Origin: Denitromonas halophila
GTDB taxonomy: Bacteria; Pseudomonadota; Gammaproteobacteria; Burkholderiales; Rhodocyclaceae
Assembly: GCF_007625155.1 (NCBI RefSeq)
Contig: NZ_VMNK01000002.1
Location: 1-64,000, forward strand
Direction: 5' to 3'
DNA length: 64,000 nucleotides
Under the pieces are notes generated by a model, which had not been told where the DNA came from, made no database searches, and saw only the letters and a program-made list of their open reading frames with translations. The position numbers were made by a program, and so were the translations under genes. Positions 44,232 through 51,835 of this stretch are shown here, in pieces; position 1 is the stretch's first letter, and every line of letters starts with the position of its first letter.

Positions 44232-45571
44232 GCGGCCTGATGCAGTTCTTCTCCGACGTGATTGCCGGTGATCCGGACGTCTACGTGATCACCTTCACCC
44301 TGGTTGCGGTGATGGTCGTGCTGCTGTTCCTCAGCTTTCCGATGGTCGTGCCGCTGGCGGCCGGGGCGCTGATCGGGATGATTCACTTTTCGGATGTGGA
44401 CACCGGCGTGATCATCCAGCAGATGGTCACCGGCATATCGCCCAATGCGCTGATCGCGGTGCCAATGTTCATTCTGGCGGCCGACATCATGACCCGAGGG
44501 CATACCTCGCAGAACCTGCTCGGGCTGATCGAAGCCTTTGTCGGTCACATGCGCGGCGGATTGCCGATCACCACCTGTCTGGCGTGCACCTTGTTCGGCT
44601 CGGTGTCCGGCTCGACCCAGGCGACCGTGGTCTCGGTCGGCCAGATCATGCGGCCCAAGTTGCTCAAGGCGGGCTATAACGACAGCTTCGTGATCGCGCT
44701 GATCATCAACGCCAGCGACATTGCCTTCCTGATTCCGCCGAGCATCGGCCTGATTCTGTACGGCACGCTCGCCAACGCCAGTGTGGGTGAGTTGTTCATC
44801 GCCGGCATCGGCCCCGGCATCGTGCTGGCCCTCCTGTTTTCGGCGTACTGCTACATCTACAGTGTGCGTCAGGGCGAACGTGTTGCCGTGGTCGAAAAGA
44901 CCGACATCAAGCAGAAGCTCCAGGCCATCAAGAAGGCCCTGTGGCCGCTCGGCTTCCCGGTGCTGATCGTCGGCGGGATCTATTCCGGCGTCGTCACGCC
45001 GACCGAGGCGGCCTCGTTTTCGGTGCTCTACGCGATCCTCGTCGAGTGTGTCATTTACCGGGAACTGAAGCTGCGCGATGTGCTCGAGTCTGCGCTCAGC
45101 ACCGGCCTGATCACCGCCGTGGTGTTCGTGCTGGTGGGTATCGGGCAGGCCTTTTCCTGGTACATCTCCTTCGAGCAGATTCCCCAGGCCCTGCTCGAAC
45201 CGCTGGATCTGACCAGTGCCTCGCCTGAATTCCTGCTGTTCGTCATCGCCGTGGCCTTCTTTGTCGGCTGCATGTTCGTCGACTCGCTGGTGGTGCTGCT
45301 GATCCTGACCCCGATCTTCATGCCGGCGGTGGCCGCGGTGGGGCTCGATCCCATCCTGGTCGGTGTGATGATCACCCTACAGATGGCCGTCGGCTCCGCC
45401 ACGCCGCCCTTCGGCTGCGACATCTTCACCGCCATCGCGATCTTCAACCGGCCCTACATGGATGTGATTCGCGGCACCTTGCCGTTCATCCTGATCCTGG
45501 CCCTGATGACCGCACTGTTGATCTTTGTCCCTGACATCGCGCTGTTGCTGCGCGATCTGGCCTTCAAGTGA
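44228..45571 (+). CDS. dctM: TRAP transporter large permease (DctM family)
   Basis: A 447-aa membrane protein with about 12 helices that carries out sodium-coupled substrate uptake. CLACTLFGSVSGSTQATVVSVG and DIAFLIPPSIGLILYG are conserved DctM segments, and VGVMITLQMAVGSATPPFG is the second inverted-repeat signature. A charged loop (about 215-240, RQGERVAVVEKTDIKQKLQ) lies between the halves. The pairing with DctP and DctQ is complete, so the system should be functional. Confidence 0.95.
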   Translation: MSGLMQFFSDVIAGDPDVYVITFTLVAVMVVLLFLSFPMVVPLAAGALIGMIHFSDVDTGVIIQQMVTGISPNALIAVPMFILAADIMTRGHTSQNLLGLIEAFVGHMRGGLPITTCLACTLFGSVSGSTQATVVSVGQIMRPKLLKAGYNDSFVIALIINASDIAFLIPPSIGLILYGTLANASVGELFIAGIGPGIVLALLFSAYCYIYSVRQGERVAVVEKTDIKQKLQAIKKALWPLGFPVLIVGGIYSGVVTPTEAASFSVLYAILVECVIYRELKLRDVLESALSTGLITAVVFVLVGIGQAFSWYISFEQIPQALLEPLDLTSASPEFLLFVIAVAFFVGCMFVDSLVVLLILTPIFMPAVAAVGLDPILVGVMITLQMAVGSATPPFGCDIFTAIAIFNRPYMDVIRGTLPFILILALMTALLIFVPDIALLLRDLAFK

Positions 45572-45629
45572 TGTTCCGTTCGGCCGCGTCATCCTAGCGC
45601 GGCCGGGTGCCCCGATTGAGAGAAGCGTC

Positions 45630-46808
45630 ATGACCCAAACCCTCACAGCCCCGGCGCGCGGTTTCGAGCGCGCAGAATTCGAACAACGCACCGCCAGGCT
45701 GCAAGACGCCATGGCGGCGCAGCGGATCGATGCCGTGTTCTTCTGCACTGAACCGGAGTTCCGCTACTTCAGCGGCTTCAAGTCGCAGTTCTGGGAGAGT
45801 CCGACCCGACCGTGGTTCCTGGTGGTGCCGGCGAGCGGGCGTCCGATTGCGGTGGTCCCGCAGATCGGTGCGGCCGGTTTTGCCGAGACCTGGATCGACG
45901 ACGTGCGCAGCTGGCCCTCGCCCCGCCCCGAGGACGACGGCGTGTCCTTGCTGGCCGACACCTTGAGCGAGGTCTCGCGCACCCATCGCCGTATCGGCGC
46001 CATGCTCGGCCCGGAGACCCACCTGCGCATGCCGGCGGCCAACTTCGCCGCGCTGTGCGACCGGCTGGCACAGCATGAGATGACCGACGCGTCGCTGATC
46101 GTGCGCCAGCTGCGCAGCGTCAAGTCGGCGGCCGAGATCGCCAAGATCCGCTTCGCCTGCGAGGTCACGGCGGCCGGGTTCGACTACCTGCGGAGCCACC
46201 TACGCACTGGCATGACCGAGCGCGAAGCCTGCAAGGCCATGCACCTGGAAATGCTGCGCCTCGGCGCCGATGCCTGTCCCTACCTGATTTCGGCCTCCGG
46301 CCCTGGTGGCTACGACAACATCATCATGGGGCCGACCGACCGTCGGCTCGAGGACGGCGATGTGCTGATCATCGATACCGGCGCGAACTTCGACGGCTAT
46401 TTCAGCGACTTCGACCGCAATTACGCCTTCGGCGAAGTCGGCGCGGACACGCACCAGGCCTACGAGGCGGTGTATGCATCGACCGAGGCCGGTCTGCGTG
46501 TGGCCGCTCCTGGCGTGACCACCGGCGAGGTGTGGCAGGCCATGTGGTCGGTGCTCGAGAAGGCCGGCGCGTTGGGCAACGATGTCGGCCGGATGGGGCA
46601 CGGGCTGGGCATGCAACTGACCGAATGGCCCTCCAACGTCCCCGGCGGCGACGTGGTGCTGCAGAGCGGTATGATCCTGACGCTGGAGCCGGGCATGACG
46701 TTCGCGCCGGGGCGCATGATGGTGCACGAGGAGAACATCGTGATCACCGAGTCCGGTTGCGAGATGCTCCACCGCCGAGCCTGGCCGCAGATGCCGGTCA
46801 TCGGCTGA
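45630..46808 (+). CDS. M24-family metallohydrolase (prolidase/ectoine-hydrolase-like)
   Basis: A 392-aa creatinase-fold enzyme. The N-terminal domain (about 10-150) has RIDAVFFCTEPEFRYFSG. The C-terminal pita-bread domain carries all five metal ligands: D and D in IIDTGANFDGYFSDFDRNY, H in GRMGHGLGMQLTEWP, E in LTLEPGM and E in HEENIVIT. Ectoine hydrolase (DoeA/EutD) belongs to this family, as do Xaa-Pro peptidases. Next to the TRAP transporter and dpaL it could open a cyclic amidine or cleave an amide of the imported compound. ATG 45630 has only a weak ribosome site. Confidence 0.85.
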   Translation: MTQTLTAPARGFERAEFEQRTARLQDAMAAQRIDAVFFCTEPEFRYFSGFKSQFWESPTRPWFLVVPASGRPIAVVPQIGAAGFAETWIDDVRSWPSPRPEDDGVSLLADTLSEVSRTHRRIGAMLGPETHLRMPAANFAALCDRLAQHEMTDASLIVRQLRSVKSAAEIAKIRFACEVTAAGFDYLRSHLRTGMTEREACKAMHLEMLRLGADACPYLISASGPGGYDNIIMGPTDRRLEDGDVLIIDTGANFDGYFSDFDRNYAFGEVGADTHQAYEAVYASTEAGLRVAAPGVTTGEVWQAMWSVLEKAGALGNDVGRMGHGLGMQLTEWPSNVPGGDVVLQSGMILTLEPGMTFAPGRMMVHEENIVITESGCEMLHRRAWPQMPVIG

Positions 46809-46831
46809 AGCGTCTCCAGAACGGGCTTTCC

Positions 46832-46859
46832 AGGGCGCCTTCGGGCGCCTGTATTTTTT
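46832..46859 (+). terminator. Terminator after the M24 gene
   Basis: AGGGCGCC, loop TTCG, and GGCGCCT form a strong stem (46832-46850), followed by GTATTTTTT. It closes the racemase-to-M24 transcript before the EamA gene. Confidence 0.85.
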
Positions 46860-46879
46860 GACCACGATGGGCAGAGACG

Positions 46880-47761
46880 ATGCAACCCAGAACGACCGGA
46901 ACACTGATGTGCATCACCGGGGTGACCTTGCTGTCCCCCGACGTGCTGGTGATGCGCTGGCTGGCACTCGATCACGCCACCATTCTGCTGTGGCGGGGGA
47001 TCTTCCTCACCGTCGGCTTCGGCGCGGTGGTGCTGCTCCGCTATCGGCGCGACTGCTTGCGCGCGCTGACCCATGCCGGTTGGCTCGGTATGGCCACCGG
47101 CCTGTGCTTTGCGCTCAATACCACGTGCTACACCCAGGCCCTGCAGCGCACCAGCGCGACCGCCGCGATGATGATCATCAGTACCGCGCCGGTCTTCGCT
47201 GCGCTGGTGAGTTGGTTTGTGCTGGGCGAGCGGATCAGTCGCAAGACCGGGATCGCCATCATGGCGACACTGATCGGCATCGGCATCATCGCTGCCGACG
47301 CAGGCGGTCAGAACGATACGGTGGGTAACCTGTTTGCGGTGGGTACGGCCATCTTCATGGCCATCAATTTCACACTGGCACGGCTCAAAAGCAGCGTCGA
47401 TCTGACGCCGGGCCTGGTGTTCGGCGGTCTGTTGGCGGCGGCCTTCGCCTTGCTCGAAGGCCGCCCGGGCCCTGTTCCGGCGCTTGCGGAACTGGGGGCC
47501 ATGGCATTGACCGCCGCGCTCTCGATGCCAATCGGCTTCACGTTGCTGCAGATGGCGCCGCGCTACATTAGCGCCACCGACGTCAGCCTGTTCCTGCTGC
47601 TCGAAGCGGTACTCGGTCCGTTCTGGGTGTGGCTGGTGCTGGGCGAGGTGCCCGGCCGCGGCACCGTTGCCGGCAGCGTGGTGATCTTCGCCGCACTGGC
47701 TTGGTACGGCGCACCCGAGAAGTGGCGCCGGCGACGCGGGCTGCGTGCGCCGGCCTGCTGA
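46880..47761 (+). CDS. EamA/DMT-family transporter
   Basis: A 293-aa inner-membrane protein with ten predicted helices in two EamA repeats. The first repeat ends with RTSATAAMMIISTAPVFAALVSWFVLGERISRKT and the second with ISATDVSLFLLLEAVLGPFWVWLVLGEVPGRGT; both have the conserved helix-turn before LGE. Members export amino acids and metabolites. The gene follows the terminator of the catabolic block, so it may have its own promoter. It could export an intermediate or be unrelated. Confidence 0.85.
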   Translation: MQPRTTGTLMCITGVTLLSPDVLVMRWLALDHATILLWRGIFLTVGFGAVVLLRYRRDCLRALTHAGWLGMATGLCFALNTTCYTQALQRTSATAAMMIISTAPVFAALVSWFVLGERISRKTGIAIMATLIGIGIIAADAGGQNDTVGNLFAVGTAIFMAINFTLARLKSSVDLTPGLVFGGLLAAAFALLEGRPGPVPALAELGAMALTAALSMPIGFTLLQMAPRYISATDVSLFLLLEAVLGPFWVWLVLGEVPGRGTVAGSVVIFAALAWYGAPEKWRRRRGLRAPAC

Positions 47762-47767
47762 GCGGCG

Positions 47768-48196
47768 TTACTGTTCGGTGCTGGCGGGCAGGGTGACGAA
47801 GCCGAGTTTCTGGACGCCGGCCACGCGGGCGGCGGCCATCAACTCGGCGATGGCTTCGTAGCGGGTGTCCTTGTCAGCGCGCAGGTGAAGTTCCGGCTGC
47901 GGATCCAGCGCGGCGATATCCGCCATGCGCGGCGCCAGGGCTTCCTTGGGCATGGGCTCGTTGTTCCAGAACAGCTGGCCTTCGGCGTTGAGCGATAGCG
48001 TGATGGCGTCGGGCGTTTCTACTGTGGGTGCGCTGCTCGCCGTGGGCAGGTCGATCTTGACCGAGTGAGTGAGTAGCGGCGCGGTGATCATGAAGATGAT
48101 CAGCAACACCAGCATCACGTCGACCAGGGGCGTGGTGTTGATCTCGCTCATCGGGCCGCTCTGCCCCGAGTTGTCGAATCCGCCGAAGGCCATCAT
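47768..48196 (-). CDS. exbD: ExbD, TonB-system energiser
   Basis: ExbD couples the proton gradient to TonB with ExbB. The 142-aa protein has one N-terminal membrane helix (LVDVMLVLLIIFMITAPLLTH) with the essential proton-channel aspartate in TPLVDVMLV, and a periplasmic domain ending SAFVTLP-like (KLGFVTLPASTEQ). ATG 48196 overlaps the exbB stop (ATGA); a second ATG follows at 48193. It is the last gene of the hemP-to-exbD operon. Confidence 0.93.
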   Translation of the reverse strand: MMAFGGFDNSGQSGPMSEINTTPLVDVMLVLLIIFMITAPLLTHSVKIDLPTASSAPTVETPDAITLSLNAEGQLFWNNEPMPKEALAPRMADIAALDPQPELHLRADKDTRYEAIAELMAAARVAGVQKLGFVTLPASTEQ

Positions 48197-48948
48197 GCCA
48201 CCTCGGAGATCGGGCGAACCGGTTTGGCTGCGCTGCGCGCTTGCGTGGCGGGCGCGGCAACGGCAATGCGTGAGCCGGTGGTGAAGTAGGCGTGCAGGTC
48301 GTGCGCAAAGCCGTCGAGTTCAGACAACTCGACCCGATTGGCGCGATTGAAGCCGTTGTAGGCGAGCACGGCGGGGATGGCCACGAACAGACCGAAGGCG
48401 GTCATGATCAGCGCTTCGCCGACCGGGCCGGCGACCTTGTCGATGGAAGCCATGCCGCTGAGGCTGATGCTGGTGAGCGCGTGGTAGATGCCCCACACCG
48501 TGCCGAACAGCCCCACGAACGGTGCGGTGGACCCGATTGAGGCGAGCACCGTCAGGCCGCTTTCGAGCCGGGCCGTGGCGTCGGCGATGGAGCGGCGCAG
48601 CGCGCGGGTGACGAACTCGCCGGTATCGAGCGTGCCGCCCAGCGTGGTGCCCGCGGTGTGGCGGGTGTAGTGCGTGTGGGCGGCGGCGGCCTGCTGGGCG
48701 AGACGCTCGCAGGGGGTGTCGGCGGCGCGGGTGCTGAGCAGGCGCAGGCCCTCGTCCAGCGAGGCAGCATGCCAGAACTGTTCAACCGCATCGCCATGGC
48801 GGCGGGTGCTGAGCAGGCGCAGGCCCTTGCTCAGGATCAGATACCAGCTGACGACCGACATGCCGACCAGCAGGATGGCGACGCTGCGGATGATGAGGTC
48901 GGCCTGTGCCCAGAGTTCGCTCAGGCCGAAGGCGTTGGGGGTGTCCAT
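48193..48948 (-). CDS. exbB: ExbB, TonB-system proton channel
   Basis: A 251-aa MotA/TolQ/ExbB-family membrane protein with three helices. LTVLASIGSTAPFVGLFGTVWGIYHAL (about 144-170) is the family signature, and GEALIMTAFGLFVAIPAVLAYN is the third helix with its conserved threonine. The cytoplasmic domain (about 45-135) is charged. It begins one base after the tonB stop, so translation is coupled. It forms the inner-membrane motor with ExbD and TonB for siderophore and haem uptake. Confidence 0.95.
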   Translation of the reverse strand: MDTPNAFGLSELWAQADLIIRSVAILLVGMSVVSWYLILSKGLRLLSTRRHGDAVEQFWHAASLDEGLRLLSTRAADTPCERLAQQAAAAHTHYTRHTAGTTLGGTLDTGEFVTRALRRSIADATARLESGLTVLASIGSTAPFVGLFGTVWGIYHALTSISLSGMASIDKVAGPVGEALIMTAFGLFVAIPAVLAYNGFNRANRVELSELDGFAHDLHAYFTTGSRIAVAAPATQARSAAKPVRPISEVA

Positions 48949-48949
48949 G

Positions 48950-49738
48950 TCAGGTGTTCTCCAGTTTGAATTCTATCGGCACGATCACCCAGTTGGCGAT
49001 GGGCCGGTCGCCCTGGCGGGCGGGCTCGAAAGTCCATTTGCTGACCGCGCTGCGGGCGGCTTCGTCCAGCCGGCTGTGGCCGGAGGACTGATGCAGGCGC
49101 ACATCGCTGGCCGCACCGCTTTCGCTTACCAGCACACGCAGTAGCACCTTGCCTTGTTCGCCCACGCGGCGTGACAGGCGCGGGTAGCGTGGGCTGGGGT
49201 TGTTCAGGTAGGCGGCGTCGAAGCGCGCGGCAATGATCGGCTGTGGCGCCGCGGCGACCGGGCCGGGCGCGGCTTTGGGCGGCGTTGTGGGGGCCGCGAC
49301 CTGCGCAGGCTGCGGCGGGGGCGACGCGCTCTCGGGCGGCGGCGGGGCCTCTTCCTTGGGCTCGCTGATGGCGGTGGGCGAGGGCTTGGGGGTGGGCTTC
49401 GGCGCCGGCTTGGGTGTGGGCTTGCGCACTACCACGGGCTTGGGCGGCGGCTTGAGTTCGGGCGCGGGCGTGGGCGGCTTGGGCGGAATGACTTCCGGTA
49501 CGGGCGCGGGCGGGGGCGGCGCCACCGGCTCGGGCGCCGGCGGGGCGATGAGCGCGACTTGAATGGTGGTGATCGGGGCTTGAACGGGGGTGTCGATCTG
49601 ACTCAGGCCCAGCGCCAGTGCGCCTGCATGGGCCGCGAGCACCACGAGCAGACGTGCAGCCGCGCCGAGGCGTGCGCGCACAGACGCGCGCCGCGGCAGT
49701 GGGGTTGCCGGCACGAGGGCTTGGGGTATGGCAAGCAT
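48950..49738 (-). CDS. tonB: TonB energy transducer
   Basis: TonB spans the periplasm and opens outer-membrane receptors. The 262-aa protein has an N-terminal anchor helix (about 23-45, RLLVVLAAHAGALALGLS), a long proline/lysine region (about 60-170; KPTPKPAPKPTPKPSPTAI) and a C-terminal TonB domain (about 180-262) with NPSPRYPRLSRRVGEQGKVL, RLDEAARSAVSKWTFEPA and the final VPIEFKL. ATG 49738 has a weak ribosome site; the longer frame from 49810 lacks support. It lies downstream of bfr and upstream of exbB in one iron operon. Confidence 0.94.
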   Translation of the reverse strand: MLAIPQALVPATPLPRRASVRARLGAAARLLVVLAAHAGALALGLSQIDTPVQAPITTIQVALIAPPAPEPVAPPPPAPVPEVIPPKPPTPAPELKPPPKPVVVRKPTPKPAPKPTPKPSPTAISEPKEEAPPPPESASPPPQPAQVAAPTTPPKAAPGPVAAAPQPIIAARFDAAYLNNPSPRYPRLSRRVGEQGKVLLRVLVSESGAASDVRLHQSSGHSRLDEAARSAVSKWTFEPARQGDRPIANWVIVPIEFKLENT

Positions 49739-49813
49739 GGGCTCGTATTTTACCGCGCGCGCAGGCGGGTGGAGCGCGACACCCGGTCGCATGGTCGTAC
49801 TGAAATTCATGAA

Positions 49814-49936
49814 TCAGACAGGCGAGCCGAGGCTGGCGGTAATCAGCGCGTTGAGCGCGAAGCCCATGGCCAGCAGGATGAGGCAGGTGCTGACGGCACG
49901 TGGCGTCGACGACAAGTGCAGCGGTGGGCGATTCAT
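49814..49936 (-). CDS. Small 40-aa single-helix membrane protein
   Basis: A short gene with GGAGACCCGC before ATG 49936. It encodes MNRPPLHLSSTPRAVST, then a membrane helix CLILLAMGFALNALITASLG, and ends SPV. There is no signal-peptidase site, so it should stay in the inner membrane with a basic cytoplasmic N-terminus. It lies between bfr and tonB on the same strand, 75 bases before the tonB ATG, so it belongs to the Fur-controlled operon. I know no family. It might be an accessory of the TonB-ExbBD complex. Confidence 0.55.
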   Translation of the reverse strand: MNRPPLHLSSTPRAVSTCLILLAMGFALNALITASLGSPV

Positions 49937-50028
49937 GCGGGTCTCCAGGCAAAGAGGTGTTGGCTGGCTGGTCCCGCTGGAACTGGCTGGCGAGGCGCCA
50001 CGGGGGCGCCCAGTGGCGTGGGCTGCGC

Positions 50029-50514
50029 TCAGCTGGCCGAGTGATCCGGGTCCATTTGGGACTGCAGGTAGTTGGGTAGCGTGACCCGGTCGATCAGTTC
50101 GAGCTGGGTTTCGAGATAGTCAATATGCTCTTCCGTGGCTTCGAGAATCTTCTCGAATAGCTCGCGGGAGACATAGTCCTTACAGGATTCGCACTGACTG
50201 ATGGCATCGACCAGATCGCCGCGGGCGGTGGTCTCGAGTGTCAGATCGCCCTTGAGGCACTCGGGCACGTTCTCGCCGATCAGCAGCTTGCCGAGGTTCT
50301 GCAGATTGGGCAGGCCTTCGAGAAACAGCACGCGTTCGATCAGCCAGTCGGCGTGGTGCATTTCTTCGATGGATTCGTCGTACTCGTGCTTGCCAAGCTT
50401 GGCCAGGCCCCAGTTCTTGTACATGCGGGCGTGCAGAAAGTACTGGTTGATGGCGGTCAGTTCATGGGTGAGCTGGCGGTTGAGAAGCTTGATGATATTC
50501 TTGTCGCCTTTCAT
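50029..50514 (-). CDS. bfr: Bacterioferritin
   Basis: A 24-mer haem-containing iron-storage protein. The 161-aa sequence has haem ligand M52 in SIEEMHHADWLIERVLFLEG, and the ferroxidase residues E18, E51, H54, E94, E127 and H130 in their usual surroundings (HELTAINQYF, LETTARGD, ATEEHIDYLETQ). CESC in ISQCESCKDYVS is a small oddity. ATG 50514 overlaps the bfd stop (ATGA), so storage protein and release ferredoxin are made together. Confidence 0.95.
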   Translation of the reverse strand: MKGDKNIIKLLNRQLTHELTAINQYFLHARMYKNWGLAKLGKHEYDESIEEMHHADWLIERVLFLEGLPNLQNLGKLLIGENVPECLKGDLTLETTARGDLVDAISQCESCKDYVSRELFEKILEATEEHIDYLETQLELIDRVTLPNYLQSQMDPDHSAS

Positions 50515-50735
50515 GCGAAGGCCTCCAGGTGTCGGGTCGGGGTCGGGCTCAGGCTGCGTACGGCACGGGATGCGCTTGCGACAGCCTGATCGAGACAACA
50601 CTTTGCCGCGCAGGCACATTTTCCGCAATCGGCGGTGACGCCCAGCACGCGCAGGTCGCGAACGCGGCGTGCGCCATTGGCGGCGGCGTGGTGAATGTCT
50701 TTTTCGGTCACTGCGTTGCAAATGCAGACGTACAT
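50511..50735 (-). CDS. bfd: Bacterioferritin-associated ferredoxin
   Basis: Bfd reduces the iron core of bacterioferritin so that Fe(II) can be released. The 74-aa protein has the Fer2_BFD pattern: C4-x-C6 in MYVCICNAV and C37-x2-C40 in TADCGKCACAAKC, which hold a [2Fe-2S] cluster. The C-terminal 20 residues (RAVRSLSPTPTRHLEAFA) extend past the usual length. The stop overlaps the bfr start. GGAGCCAGAC precedes ATG 50735. Confidence 0.93.
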   Translation of the reverse strand: MYVCICNAVTEKDIHHAAANGARRVRDLRVLGVTADCGKCACAAKCCLDQAVASASRAVRSLSPTPTRHLEAFA

Positions 50736-50760
50736 GCTGTCTGGCTCCTTCCGGTATAGC

Positions 50761-50949
50761 CTATTTGGTGAGAATCAGCTTGCCCGCGCGTGTTTCCTGC
50801 AGGCGATAGCGGATGCCCTTGTGTTCGATGGTGACGACGCTTTGACCCTTCAGCAGCGCCTCGCTGGCAATGGCCGGCGCGTTGCGTATGTCAGCACGGG
50901 GCTGATCAGGGGCGTCGGCAGGACGAACGGACGAAGGGGCGGCGGTCAT
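50761..50949 (-). CDS. hemP: Hemin uptake protein HemP
   Basis: A 62-aa protein of the HemP/HmuP family. The C-terminal half ALLKGQSVVTIEHKGIRYRL followed by QETRAGKLILTK is diagnostic. HmuP acts in Fur- and haem-dependent activation of haem uptake genes in rhizobia and Burkholderia. It is the first gene of an operon with bfd, bfr, tonB, exbB and exbD. A Fur-type box (50963-50983) lies just upstream of ATG 50949 and leaves little room for a leader. Confidence 0.88.
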   Translation of the reverse strand: MTAAPSSVRPADAPDQPRADIRNAPAIASEALLKGQSVVTIEHKGIRYRLQETRAGKLILTK

Positions 50950-50962
50950 GGCGTATCAATGC

Positions 50963-50983
50963 AAACAAGAACGATTCGCATTT
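50963..50983. promoter_or_regulatory. Fur-type box upstream of hemP
   Basis: On the minus strand AAATGCGAATCGTTCTTGTTT matches the half-sites of the ftrA box (AATGCGA) on its left and TTCTtgTT on its right, a typical imperfect Fur box. Its edge is 13 bases from the hemP ATG. Confidence 0.6.
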
Positions 50984-51106
50984 CACCATCTCCGTTCGAT
51001 GGCGTCAAGTCTGTTGGGCATTTCTCGACGCTCGCGTCGTGTGGTGTCAGGCAAGCAAGCGGGCAGGTATAGTCGAAACCTTCGTTTATTGCCGTCAGGA
51101 ACCGTC

Positions 51107-51805
51107 ATGTCTTTCGTGATTCCCGCCCCCGATCAAGCCAGCCTGCCGGTCGCTGGCAGCGCCGACCGTTTTCCCGTGCGCCGCATCTATTGCATCGGCC
51201 GAAACTACGCCGACCACGCGCGCGAGATGGGTGGTTCGCCCGACCGTGAGCCGCCCTTCTTTTTCTGCAAGCCGGCCGATGCGGCCTTTGCCGTGACGGG
51301 CGAGGCGCCGGTCGATTGGCCGTATCCGACGATCACGACCGACCTGCATCACGAGATCGAACTGGTGGCTGCCATTGGCCGTGGCGGACGCGACATTGAC
51401 GTGGCGGATGCGCTCGATCATGTGTGGGGTTATGGCGTGGGGCTGGACATGACCCGCCGCGATCTGCAGGGCCAGATGAAAGCGCAGGGGCGCAGCTGGG
51501 AGATCGGCAAGGCTTTCGATCACGCGGCGCCAATCTCCGCTTTGCGCCCGGTGAGCGACACCGGGCATCCAGCGGCCGGCGAGATCTGGCTGGATGTGAA
51601 CGGGGTGCGGCGCCAGACCGGCGATCTGTCCGACATGATCTGGTCGGTCGCGGAGGCAGTGGCGGGCTTGTCACGCTACTTTGAACTGAAGCCGGGTGAC
51701 TTGCTGATGACCGGCACACCGGCCGGTGTGGGCGCGGTGGTACGCGGCGATGTGCTCAGCGGCGGCGTCGCCGGGGTGGCGACGCTGGCGGTCAAAATCG
51801 TTTGA
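51107..51805 (+). CDS. Fumarylacetoacetate hydrolase-family protein
   Basis: A 232-aa FAH-fold hydrolase, similar to fumarylpyruvate hydrolase or FAHD1-type oxaloacetate decarboxylase. IYCIGRNYADHAREMG (26-41) and the metal site HHEIELVAAIGRGG with glutamates, plus DMTRRDLQ and KPGDLLMTGTPAGVGAV, are family motifs. AGGAACCGTC precedes ATG 51107. The substrate cannot be told; no aromatic-degradation neighbours are seen. It converges with the malonyl-CoA decarboxylase gene across a hairpin. Confidence 0.88.
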   Translation: MSFVIPAPDQASLPVAGSADRFPVRRIYCIGRNYADHAREMGGSPDREPPFFFCKPADAAFAVTGEAPVDWPYPTITTDLHHEIELVAAIGRGGRDIDVADALDHVWGYGVGLDMTRRDLQGQMKAQGRSWEIGKAFDHAAPISALRPVSDTGHPAAGEIWLDVNGVRRQTGDLSDMIWSVAEAVAGLSRYFELKPGDLLMTGTPAGVGAVVRGDVLSGGVAGVATLAVKIV

Positions 51806-51811
51806 TGGCCG

Positions 51812-51832
51812 GGCGGGGCATCAGGCCCCGCC
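51812..51832. terminator. Bidirectional hairpin between FAH and malonyl-CoA decarboxylase genes
   Basis: GGCGGGGC (51812-51819) and GCCCCGCC (51825-51832) pair around ATCAG. No T-run follows, so it may be a weak terminator or barrier between convergent genes. Confidence 0.4.
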
Positions 51833-51835
51833 GAC

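Noticed and set aside
49559-50084. Plus-strand frames over tonB and the bfr end
   Set aside because: They overlap certain genes and show no protein features.
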